From CAZEHS01 sp964424355 (GTDB lineage: Bacteria > Bacillota > Clostridia > Peptostreptococcales > Acidaminobacteraceae), in NCBI GenBank assembly GCA_964424355.1, contig CAYRIO010000005.1, positions 109,263 through 173,262 of the forward strand: 64,000 nucleotides of DNA, written 5' to 3'. Shown piece by piece: positions 42,443 through 50,691 of this stretch; within the stretch, counting starts at the first letter, position 1; each line of letters begins with the position of its first letter. The position numbers and the translations under genes are program-made. A model generated the notes under the pieces. It searched no databases. It saw nothing but the letters and a program-made list of their open reading frames with translations, and had not been told where the DNA came from.

Positions 42443-42529
42443 TTGGGTCAAATGTCCCATCACCCCTTCTGAAAACGCATTCCTCAATCCTGTCCGACCA
42501 CGAGGCGTCATTATTCTGACAACTCTGAA

Positions 42530-42558
42530 TTGATTGCCTAGTCTCATAAGACTATGCT
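42530..42558 (+). promoter_or_regulatory. Promoter of mannitol EIICB gene (TTGATT-17-TATGCT)
   Basis: TTGATT and TATGCT with 17-base spacing, 61 bases before the mtlA start. Confidence 0.6.
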
Positions 42559-42567
42559 CAGTGAGAC
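42541..42567. promoter_or_regulatory. Inverted repeat over the mtlA promoter, possible operator
   Basis: GTCTCATAAG...CAGTGAGAC forms a dyad (GTCTCA-N15-TGAGAC) covering the spacer and -10. It may be a repressor or catabolite site. No protein can be assigned. Confidence 0.4.
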
Positions 42568-42618
42568 AAGACACCTTGTTGCGTGACAGCAAAGGGGTAA
42601 CAAAGGGAGGATATCTTA

Positions 42619-44025
42619 ATGAGTGCAGTAACGAAGAAAGCAGCAGTATCCGAGGACTTATCCGTTAAAGATCGTATTCAAGTATTCGGCCGCTTCCTGA
42701 GCGGTATGGTGATGCCCAACATCGGGGCGTTCATCGCGTGGGGTCTGATCACAGCCCTGTTCATTCCAACCGGCTGGACACCCAATGAAAACCTTTCCAA
42801 GCTGGTAGGCCCCATGATCACATGGCTGTTGCCGCTGCTGATCGGCTATACCGGCGGAAAGCTGGCCGGCGGAGCCCGCGGGGGCGTCCTGGGCGCCATC
42901 GCCACCTCCGGTATCATCGTGGGATCCGATATCCCGATGTTCATGGGCGCCATGATCATGGGCCCCGCAGCCGGCTACGTCATCAAGAAATTTGATGAAG
43001 CGATCCACGGTAAAGTGCCCAGCGGGTTTGAAATGCTGGTGAACAACTTCTCCGCCGGGATCATCGGCATGATCCTTGCCCTGATTGCCTTTGTCGGTGT
43101 TGGCCCCGTGGTACAAGCCATCATGGCAACTCTGGCAGCCGGTGTAGGCGGCATTGTTGCCGCAGGCCTTCTGCCCCTGGTATCCCTTTTCATCGAGCCC
43201 GGCAAGATCCTCTTCATGAACAACGCCATGAACCACGGCGTACTGGGCCCCCTGGGCGTACAGCAAGCCAAAGAACTGGGCCAATCCGTCTTCTTCCTGC
43301 TTGAGACCAACCCCGGACCGGGTCTTGGTATCTTGCTGGCCTACTGGATGTTCGGTAAGGGCATGGTCAAGCAATCTGCTCCTGGTGCGGTGATCATCCA
43401 CTTCCTGGGTGGTATCCACGAAATCTACTTCCCATATGTCCTGATGAACCCAGCCCTGCTGCTGGCAGTCATCGGGGGTGGCATGAGCGGCGTGTTCACC
43501 TTCACGGTCCTGGGCGCAGGCCTGGTAGCAACCCCTTCCCCCGGCAGTATCTTCGCCCTGATGGCCATGACGCCCAAAGGCGGCCTTTTCCCGGTACTGG
43601 CTGGTGTAGCCGTAGCAACCGCAGTCAGCTTCTTCATCGCTTCCATCTTCGTGAAAGCCAGCAAGGTGACCGGTGATGACGGGGAACTGGAAGAAGCACA
43701 GAGCAAAATGAAAGAACTGAAGGGCGTCAGCAAAGCAACGATCAAGAAAATCATCATCGCCTGCGACGCAGGGATGGGTTCCAGCGCCATGGGTGCCACT
43801 ACCCTTCGGAACAAGCTGAAGAAGGCCGGCCTGGACATCGCGGTTTCCCACAGCTCCGTGGACGAAGTGCCCCTGGACGCAGACCTGGTCATCAGCCATG
43901 AAAACCTCACGGCACGGGCCAAGGCACGGGTTCCCAAGGCAGAGCATATCAGCATCAAGGACTTCATCAACAACCCGGTTTATGATGAGCTGGTCAAGCG
44001 ATTGACTGGATCTAAAACAGCATAA
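42619..44025 (+). CDS. mtlA: Mannitol-type PTS EIICB
   Basis: A 468-residue mannitol permease. Residues about 15-345 are EIIC (GRFLSGMVMPNIGAFIAWG, GGIHEIYFPYVLMNPALL) and about 375-468 are EIIB with the phospho-Cys in IIIACDAGMGSSAMGA. It takes up and phosphorylates a hexitol, needing an EIIA in trans (the EIIA fused to the second copy at 46343 could serve). About 820 bases of its coding sequence are identical in DNA to the second copy. A terminator follows directly. Confidence 0.93.
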   Translation: MSAVTKKAAVSEDLSVKDRIQVFGRFLSGMVMPNIGAFIAWGLITALFIPTGWTPNENLSKLVGPMITWLLPLLIGYTGGKLAGGARGGVLGAIATSGIIVGSDIPMFMGAMIMGPAAGYVIKKFDEAIHGKVPSGFEMLVNNFSAGIIGMILALIAFVGVGPVVQAIMATLAAGVGGIVAAGLLPLVSLFIEPGKILFMNNAMNHGVLGPLGVQQAKELGQSVFFLLETNPGPGLGILLAYWMFGKGMVKQSAPGAVIIHFLGGIHEIYFPYVLMNPALLLAVIGGGMSGVFTFTVLGAGLVATPSPGSIFALMAMTPKGGLFPVLAGVAVATAVSFFIASIFVKASKVTGDDGELEEAQSKMKELKGVSKATIKKIIIACDAGMGSSAMGATTLRNKLKKAGLDIAVSHSSVDEVPLDADLVISHENLTARAKARVPKAEHISIKDFINNPVYDELVKRLTGSKTA

Positions 44026-44032
44026 AAAAATT

Positions 44033-44058
44033 CAACAGTGGGCGAAAGCCCACTGTTG
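44033..44058 (+). terminator. Terminator after mtlA
   Basis: CAACAGTGGGC-GAAA-GCCCACTGTTG, a perfect 11-bp stem with a GNRA loop. Confidence 0.8.
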
Positions 44059-44194
44059 CTATATCAGCCGTTCCTCAGAAATGTCACTATTCGATTTTGA
44101 CACAGGAGCTACATCTTGTTGTATATAAATGATTGTGGGGTATGTATGATAGAAGTATTCCGAACATATGTCATTAATCGGCAGGTGCATGGTC

Positions 44195-46306
44195 ATGAGT
44201 GAATTAACGGCCCGATCCCAAAAAATAATAGGCATCCTCACTGAAACGGAGGGCTTCACGCCAATCGGCCAGATTGCGGAGCGGCTGGAGGTCAGTGCGC
44301 GGACCATCATCCGAGAGCTGAAGAACGTTGAAGCTTGGCTTGCTGAGCGAAAGGTGCATCTCCTGAGTAAACCGGGTCAGGGCATCCTGCTGGATGCGGA
44401 TGCAGCCGATGTGCAGACGATTAAAGAGGAGCTGCGCCTTCAGGAAAACCTCGGGGAATACAGCCCCCGAGAAAGGCAGGCCTATATCCTGGTGGAGCTT
44501 CTGAATGCATCGGAGCCCTTGAAACTCTACTGTTTCACCTCTGCCCTCAATGTGTCGGAAGGAACCATCAGCAATGATCTGGACAAGATCGAACCCATCG
44601 TGAACGGCTGGAATCTCAGGCTGATTCGCAAGCCCGGATACGGCATTGAAATTGAAGGGGACGAGAAGCATTTCAGAACGGCGATCTCGCATCTCATCTT
44701 CGAACATTTCACCCGGGCGGAGCTGCTGGATATCATTCGCCGCAAATATCAGGGAAGTGTTCCCCGGCTGGCCATGACGGCCGTGCGCAACCGCCTCCTG
44801 AACACGATTGGCGATGATATTCTGGAAGGGATTGAAGAGGCCATTGGGAAGACGGAAGCCCTGAAGAACTATCCCATCGCAGACAACTCCTATGTGGGGC
44901 TGGTGGTACACATGGCCCTGGCTGTAAAACGGCTGATGAACGGGGAACGGATCACCTTCGATACCAAGATCCTGGATGAACTCCGGGAATCCAAAGAATA
45001 TGATATCGCCCGGGCTATTGTCATAGAAACAGGAAAGATATTCGATATTCACATTCCCGAGGACGAAACAGGCTATATCACCATGCATCTGAAGGGTGTC
45101 AAATATGGCAACACCCTGACGGATACCGGGAAAATCCACGTGAATGACTACCGGATCATCCATCTGGCCAATGAACTGATCCGCAAGGTGGAACAGGATA
45201 CCGGCTATCTCCTGCAAAACAACAACCGGCTGCTGATTGGCCTTGTGAACCATTTGGGACCGGCCCTGGCGCGGATTCAACTGGGCCTTGAGATACAGAA
45301 CCCCCTTCTGGAGGAAATCAAGACACGCTACTCCGAGTATTATGAGATGACGGCCCGCAGTGTCGGGGTGATTGAAGAAAAAGTGGGGGTCTTGGTACCG
45401 GAGGATGAAATAGGCTATCTGGCCATGCACTTCGGCGCGGCTTTGGAAGAACAAACTCTCGCTGTCCACCGAATTTTCCGGGTGGTGATCGTCTGCAGTA
45501 CCGGCATCGGCTCCTCCAAGCTTTTGGAAGCACGAATCAGGAAGCACTATGAGACTGTGAGGATTGTGGAGTCCCGTTCAGTGATCAACCTGGATGACTA
45601 TCTGAAAAACCATGAAGATGTGGATTTCGTTATTTCAACGGTTCCTGTGCAAGGGTTGGAGCGGCCTGTGGCCGTGGTAAGCCCCCTGCTCCTGGAGCAG
45701 GATATGGACAAGATCAACCGGATTATGAAAGCGCTTGCAGGAACCGTTTCAGGAAAAAGGCAGGAACTGTCCGAAGCAGATGACTTTGCGAGCAGCGTGG
45801 CAGCTCTGGGGCAACTGACCGAATCTGTCCGGGTGTTGCTGGGGAGCTTCAGGATCCTGTCCCTCAGAGTGGGATCCAAGGAGGAACTCATCCAGCGGAC
45901 GGCCCAGGCACTGTATCAGGAACCGACGGAACAGGCGCCGGTGATGCGGGCGCTGCAAGACCGGGAAAATGCGGGAACAACGGTGTTTGATTATGGCCGG
46001 GGATTGCTGCTGCACTGTCGGTCCCAGGAAATTCTGAGGCCGAGCCTGGCTATTATCCTGGTAAGCAAAGAGAACGGGCCGGCTATCGACCTGCCTGAAA
46101 AGATCCGATACGGTGTGGTCATGATCGCACCGGATAAAATGTCAGAATCCATGCGGTCGGTTTTCGGTGAAGTCAGCCGGAACCTGGTGGAGAATCCCCA
46201 GTGGACAGATACGCTGCTGGGAGGTCAGGAAACAGACATCCGCAGGCAGCTCGAGAAAATTCTCAAGCAGATGATCCGGCGACAGTCCATGGCATTGGAC
46301 GAATAG
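44195..46306 (+). CDS. mtlR: MtlR-type PRD transcriptional activator
   Basis: A 703-residue PTS-regulated activator. Order: N-terminal helix-turn-helix units (IGQIAERLEVSARTIIRELK, TSALNVSEGTISNDLDKIE), two PRD domains (about 190-400, with LVVHMALAVK and GLVNHLGPAL), an EIIB(Gat)-like domain with VVIVCSTGIGSSKLLEAR and a C-terminal EIIA-like domain. Histidines of the PRDs and the EIIB Cys are sites for phosphate from HPr and the mannitol EII, which set its activity. It lies between the two mannitol EII genes and surely controls them. AGGTG sets the start at 44195. Confidence 0.92.
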   Translation: MSELTARSQKIIGILTETEGFTPIGQIAERLEVSARTIIRELKNVEAWLAERKVHLLSKPGQGILLDADAADVQTIKEELRLQENLGEYSPRERQAYILVELLNASEPLKLYCFTSALNVSEGTISNDLDKIEPIVNGWNLRLIRKPGYGIEIEGDEKHFRTAISHLIFEHFTRAELLDIIRRKYQGSVPRLAMTAVRNRLLNTIGDDILEGIEEAIGKTEALKNYPIADNSYVGLVVHMALAVKRLMNGERITFDTKILDELRESKEYDIARAIVIETGKIFDIHIPEDETGYITMHLKGVKYGNTLTDTGKIHVNDYRIIHLANELIRKVEQDTGYLLQNNNRLLIGLVNHLGPALARIQLGLEIQNPLLEEIKTRYSEYYEMTARSVGVIEEKVGVLVPEDEIGYLAMHFGAALEEQTLAVHRIFRVVIVCSTGIGSSKLLEARIRKHYETVRIVESRSVINLDDYLKNHEDVDFVISTVPVQGLERPVAVVSPLLLEQDMDKINRIMKALAGTVSGKRQELSEADDFASSVAALGQLTESVRVLLGSFRILSLRVGSKEELIQRTAQALYQEPTEQAPVMRALQDRENAGTTVFDYGRGLLLHCRSQEILRPSLAIILVSKENGPAIDLPEKIRYGVVMIAPDKMSESMRSVFGEVSRNLVENPQWTDTLLGGQETDIRRQLEKILKQMIRRQSMALDE

Positions 46307-46342
46307 AAACCCTACCTATTTTGAAAGCACAAGGAGAGTATC

Positions 46343-48196
46343 ATGAACACAACCTTATCCGTTAAAGATCGTATTCAAGTATTCGGCCGCTTCCTGAGCG
46401 GTATGGTGATGCCCAACATCGGGGCGTTCATCGCGTGGGGTCTGATCACAGCCCTGTTCATTCCAACCGGCTGGACACCCAATGAAAACCTTTCCAAGCT
46501 GGTAGGCCCCATGATCACATGGCTGTTGCCGCTGCTGATCGGCTATACCGGCGGAAAGCTGGCCGGCGGAGCCCGCGGGGGCGTCCTGGGCGCCATCGCC
46601 ACCTCCGGTATCATCGTGGGATCCGATATCCCGATGTTCATGGGCGCCATGATCATGGGCCCCGCAGCCGGCTACGTCATCAAGAAATTTGATGAAGCGA
46701 TCCACGGTAAAGTGCCCAGCGGGTTTGAAATGCTGGTGAACAACTTCTCCGCCGGGATCATCGGCATGATCCTTGCCCTGATTGCCTTTGTCGGTGTTGG
46801 CCCCGTGGTACAAGCCATCATGGCAACTCTGGCAGCCGGTGTAGGCGGCATTGTTGCCGCAGGCCTTCTGCCCCTGGTATCCCTTTTCATCGAGCCCGGC
46901 AAGATCCTCTTCATGAACAACGCCATGAACCACGGCGTACTGGGCCCCCTGGGCGTACAGCAAGCCAAAGAACTGGGCCAATCCGTCTTCTTCCTGCTTG
47001 AGACCAACCCCGGACCGGGTCTTGGTATCTTGCTGGCCTACTGGATGTTCGGTAAGGGCATGGTCAAGCAATCTGCTCCTGGTGCGGTGATCATCCACTT
47101 CCTGGGTGGTATCCACGAAATCTACTTCCCATATGTCCTGATGAACCCAGCCCTGCTGCTGGCAGTCATCGGGGGCGGCATGAGCGGCGTGTTCACCTTC
47201 ACAGTTCTGGGCGCAGGCCTGGTGGCAACCCCTTCCCCCGGAAGTATCTTCGCCCTGATGGCCATGACGCCCAAAGGCGGCCTCTTCCCGGTATTGGCTG
47301 GTGTAGCCGTAGCAACCGCAGTCAGTTTCTTCATCGCTTCCATCTTCGTTAAAGCCAGCAAGGTGACCGGTGATGACGGGGAACTGGAAGAAGCACAAAC
47401 CAAAATGAAAGAACTCAAGGGCGTGAACAAAGCGTCCATCAAAAAGATCATCATCGCCTGTGATGCAGGGATGGGTTCCAGCGCCATGGGCGCCACCACC
47501 CTTCGGAACAAGCTGAAAAAAGCAGGGCTGGACATCGAAGTGGCCCACAGCTCCGTGGACGAAGTGCCCATGGATGCGGATCTGGTCATCAGCCATGAAA
47601 ACCTTACAGCACGGGCAAAAGCGCGGATTCCAGGCGCTGAACATATCAGCATCAAGGATTTTATCGAGAACCCGGTGTATGACCAGATCATTGCAGACCT
47701 GAGTCACGGCAAAGCGTCGGTGATTCCATTAAAGCCAGAGGTTCAAGCGGCGCCGGCGGTTCTCAAAGCCGAGGCCATCCTGACGGGCCTTGCCTCTGAA
47801 ACCCGAGATGAAGCGATTGTCCGGGCAGGAAAGCTGCTGGCGGCCAATGGCTATGTGGAAGACGCTTATGTAGCGGGCATGCTGGCCCGGGAACAGCTCA
47901 CCTCCACCTTCATTGGAAGCGGTGTGGCGATTCCCCACGGCATCAATGAAGCAAAAGCTCATGTCAAGCAAACGGGCATTGTCATCCTCCAATACCCACA
48001 GGGGGTGGATTTCGGCGATGATAATGTGGCGAATCTGGTGATTGGCATCGCTGCCCGAGGCGAAGAACATATCGATATCCTCTCGAATATCGCAGAAGCC
48101 ATCGGCGATGAAACGGTTATGGAGAAGGTCCGCCAGACAGCGGACGCCGGCTTTCTCTACAATCTCTTTGCAGGAATCGGACAGGAGAGTGCCTGA
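46343..48196 (+). CDS. mtlA: Mannitol-type PTS EIICBA (second copy, EIIA fused)
   Basis: A 617-residue protein. Residues 1-455 duplicate the upstream EIICB, with the same Cys in ACDAGMGSSAMGA, and about 475-617 add an EIIA of the mannitol/fructose type with the active His in VAIPHGINEAKAH. It can carry out the full HPr-to-sugar relay. The DNA of the EIIC part is identical to the first copy for some 820 bases, then differs by mostly silent changes. It heads a six-gene run EIICBA-fruK-dehydrogenase-HPr-EI with short or overlapping gaps. Confidence 0.95.
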   Translation: MNTTLSVKDRIQVFGRFLSGMVMPNIGAFIAWGLITALFIPTGWTPNENLSKLVGPMITWLLPLLIGYTGGKLAGGARGGVLGAIATSGIIVGSDIPMFMGAMIMGPAAGYVIKKFDEAIHGKVPSGFEMLVNNFSAGIIGMILALIAFVGVGPVVQAIMATLAAGVGGIVAAGLLPLVSLFIEPGKILFMNNAMNHGVLGPLGVQQAKELGQSVFFLLETNPGPGLGILLAYWMFGKGMVKQSAPGAVIIHFLGGIHEIYFPYVLMNPALLLAVIGGGMSGVFTFTVLGAGLVATPSPGSIFALMAMTPKGGLFPVLAGVAVATAVSFFIASIFVKASKVTGDDGELEEAQTKMKELKGVNKASIKKIIIACDAGMGSSAMGATTLRNKLKKAGLDIEVAHSSVDEVPMDADLVISHENLTARAKARIPGAEHISIKDFIENPVYDQIIADLSHGKASVIPLKPEVQAAPAVLKAEAILTGLASETRDEAIVRAGKLLAANGYVEDAYVAGMLAREQLTSTFIGSGVAIPHGINEAKAHVKQTGIVILQYPQGVDFGDDNVANLVIGIAARGEEHIDILSNIAEAIGDETVMEKVRQTADAGFLYNLFAGIGQESA

Positions 48197-49125
48197 TGAT
48201 TATCACACTGACCATGAATCCCGCAGTGGACAGGACCTTGCAGGTTGAAAAATTCACCGTCGACCGTGTCAATCTGATCCAGGAGGATCGGTCCGATGTC
48301 GGCGGCAAGGGCATCAATGTCTCCAAGGTCATCCGGCAGCTGGGTGGACGCACCAAAACAATTACCTTCCTGGGGGGCCAGACCGGGGCGTTCATCGAGC
48401 AAGAGTTGGATAAAATGAAAATCGGAAAGGTGTGTGTGCCTGTCAACGGCATTACCCGGACCAATCTGAAAATCGTAGATTTGAAACTGGGCACCTATAC
48501 GGACCTGAACGAGCCGGGTCCGGTCATTGGCCCAGAAGAGCTGGCCCAGTTTGTCAAGCAGCTGCGCAGTGAAGTGACGGGCCAGTCCTTGGTCGTCCTG
48601 ACCGGCAGCGTGCCCAAGGGGGTTCCCGCTTCTATTTATCGGGACCTGATCCTGGATATCCAGAAAATTGGCGCCCGGGCAGCGCTGGATGCGGACCACG
48701 AGGTCTTGAAGCTGGGCATTGAAGCGGCTCCCTTCCTAGTGAAGCCGAATATCCATGAGTTGGAACGCCTGGTGGGACGCACACTGACGGAAATCAGTGA
48801 AATCATGGTGGCTGCCCAAGAACTGATCGCCCAGGGCATCCGGATCGTCATCGTCACCCTGGGAGAGCAAGGGGCTCTGTTCGTCACCGAAGAGCGTGCC
48901 ATCCATGCCAAGGGGGTGCCTGTCCAGGTACTGAGTACCGTCGGCGCAGGGGATGCTCTGATGGGCGCCTTCTGCTACGGGCTGGACAAGCAGCTGCCCC
49001 TGGAAGAAACCATCCGCCTCAGCATCGGCGCCAGCGCCGCCATGATCAGCACCGCAGGCACACAGGTACCGGAATTCAACCGAATCCACGAACTGGTGAA
49101 TCTGGTGGCTTTAGAAAAACTATAA
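48196..49125 (+). CDS. fruK: 1-phosphofructokinase-type PfkB sugar kinase
   Basis: A 309-residue ribokinase-fold kinase of the FruK/LacC group: N-terminal MNPAVDRTL and GGKGINVSKVI, C-terminal STVGAGDALMGAF with the catalytic Asp. FruK phosphorylates fructose 1-phosphate to fructose 1,6-bisphosphate; tagatose-6-phosphate kinases share the fold. The start overlaps the upstream stop by one base. Its place next to a hexitol PTS and a polyol-phosphate dehydrogenase suggests that a ketose 1-phosphate is the intermediate. Confidence 0.9.
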   Translation: MIITLTMNPAVDRTLQVEKFTVDRVNLIQEDRSDVGGKGINVSKVIRQLGGRTKTITFLGGQTGAFIEQELDKMKIGKVCVPVNGITRTNLKIVDLKLGTYTDLNEPGPVIGPEELAQFVKQLRSEVTGQSLVVLTGSVPKGVPASIYRDLILDIQKIGARAALDADHEVLKLGIEAAPFLVKPNIHELERLVGRTLTEISEIMVAAQELIAQGIRIVIVTLGEQGALFVTEERAIHAKGVPVQVLSTVGAGDALMGAFCYGLDKQLPLEETIRLSIGASAAMISTAGTQVPEFNRIHELVNLVALEKL

Positions 49126-49137
49126 GGAGAAAAATCG

Positions 49138-50421
49138 ATGAAAATACAAGCAGTCCGACTTCACGGCGCAGGGGATGTCCGTTTGGACACGTATGAGCTG
49201 CCCGAGATCAAAGAAGATGAGATTCTGACCAAGGTCATTTCCGATAGTCTGTGCATGTCCACCTTCAAGGCAGCGAGCCTGGGCTCCCGTCACCGACGGG
49301 TTCCGGATGATATTGCGGAATACCCCACCATCATGGGCCACGAATTCGCTGGAGAAATTGTCCAGGTGGGTGAAAAATGGAAGGGCCTCATCGAGGTAGG
49401 CGACAAATTCACCATCCAGCCAGCCCTGAACTACAAGGGCAGCCCCAACTCTCCAGGGTATTCCTACCGGCACTGCGGCGGGAACGCCACCTATACCATC
49501 CTTCCCAATGAAGTGATGGAGCTGGGGTGCCTGCTGAAATACGATGGAGAAGGCTTCTTCAATGCTTCCCTAGCGGAGCCCATGTCCTGCATCATCGGGG
49601 CCTACAATGCCCATTACCACACGATTTTCGGGGATTATCAGCACCACATGGGCCTGAAGCAGGGGGGCAACATGGCAATCCTGGCCGGTGCCGGCCCCAT
49701 GGGCATGGGAGCCATCGATTATGCCATCCACCATCCCACGAAGCCAGCCCTGCTGGTGGTTGTGGATATCAGCGAAGAACGGCTCTCCCGGGCAGCGAAA
49801 ATCCTGACGGTGGAAGAAGCCAAGCGTTACGGCGTGGTCCTTCATTACATCGACGGCAGCAATGCCGCGACAATCCAGGATCAGCTGATGGCCCTGACTG
49901 GGGGCGAAGGGTACGATGATGTCTTCGTGTATGCCCCGGTGACCCCGTTGCTGGAACTGGGCGACCGGATCCTGCGCCAGGACGGCTGCCTCAATTTCTT
50001 TGCAGGCCCCACGGATGAATTGTTCTCCGCCAAATTCAACTTCTACAATGTTCACTATAAACAGACCCATCTGGTTGGCACCAGCGGCGGCAATACCGAC
50101 GATATGCGGGAATCCCTGGAGCTCACGTCAAAAGGCGTCATCAATCCTGCGGTCATGGTGACCCATGTCGGCGGCCTGGACTGTGTGCCGGAAACCCTCA
50201 TGAATCTGCCCAATATCCCCGGGGGCAAAAAGTTGATCTACAACGGAATCCGGATGCCCCTGACAGCCATCGACAGCTTTGCCAAGCTGGGAGAAACCAA
50301 TCCTGTGTATCACGAACTGAGCCAGATCCTGGCCGCCCATAACGGTCTGTGGAACACAAAAGCAGAAAATTACCTGTTGGCCAATATGCCATCAATCGAG
50401 GAGGTGCCCCGTGGTAACTAA
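49138..50421 (+). CDS. Zinc-type MDR dehydrogenase, L-sorbose-1-phosphate reductase (SorE)-like
   Basis: A 427-residue medium-chain dehydrogenase. The zinc/active-site region IMGHEFAGEIVQVGE is typical, the catalytic-site Cys lies in DSLCMSTFKA, and the Rossmann part has AGAGPMGMGAIDYA and VVDISEERL. The length and the EYPTIMGHE / NAHYHTIFGDYQHH segments recall SorE-type enzymes, which interconvert ketose 1-phosphates and hexitol phosphates at C2. In this operon it could oxidise the mannitol 1-phosphate from EIICBA. No classical mtlD is present. Substrate is inference. Confidence 0.82.
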   Translation: MKIQAVRLHGAGDVRLDTYELPEIKEDEILTKVISDSLCMSTFKAASLGSRHRRVPDDIAEYPTIMGHEFAGEIVQVGEKWKGLIEVGDKFTIQPALNYKGSPNSPGYSYRHCGGNATYTILPNEVMELGCLLKYDGEGFFNASLAEPMSCIIGAYNAHYHTIFGDYQHHMGLKQGGNMAILAGAGPMGMGAIDYAIHHPTKPALLVVVDISEERLSRAAKILTVEEAKRYGVVLHYIDGSNAATIQDQLMALTGGEGYDDVFVYAPVTPLLELGDRILRQDGCLNFFAGPTDELFSAKFNFYNVHYKQTHLVGTSGGNTDDMRESLELTSKGVINPAVMVTHVGGLDCVPETLMNLPNIPGGKKLIYNGIRMPLTAIDSFAKLGETNPVYHELSQILAAHNGLWNTKAENYLLANMPSIEEVPRGN

Positions 50422-50674
50422 AGCCGTAAAAATCCAGAACGAAACCGGCATGCACGCCCGTCCGGCCAGTATTTTAGTGAAAGAAGTGAAAAAATTCAGC
50501 GCCAAGGTCCGCCTGCAGAAGAATGGCAAGGATTTCGATCCCGCCAGCATTCTCAGCATTCTCAGCATGGGAGCCAAATGCGGAGAAGAGATCACCATCT
50601 GCGCGGAAGGTACGGATGCACAGGAAGCGACCGATAGCATCGCCGCACTGTTTGACAGCAACTTCGGAGAGTGA
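50411..50674 (+). CDS. ptsH: HPr phosphocarrier protein
   Basis: An 87-residue HPr with His15 in GMHARPAS and Ser46 in DPASILSILSMG. It begins with GTG overlapping the end of the dehydrogenase gene by 11 bases and is 17 bases before ptsI, so it is the operon's general phosphocarrier. Confidence 0.95.
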   Translation: MVTKAVKIQNETGMHARPASILVKEVKKFSAKVRLQKNGKDFDPASILSILSMGAKCGEEITICAEGTDAQEATDSIAALFDSNFGE

Positions 50675-50691
50675 GAGAAGGAGGTATCGCC

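Noticed and set aside
42658..43947. Long antisense ORFs over both mtlA copies (429 and 450 codons), and others over amt, glgB and ptsI
   Set aside because: They mirror the codon bias of strong genes on the other strand, have Gly/His/Asp-rich shadow composition and no ribosome sites.
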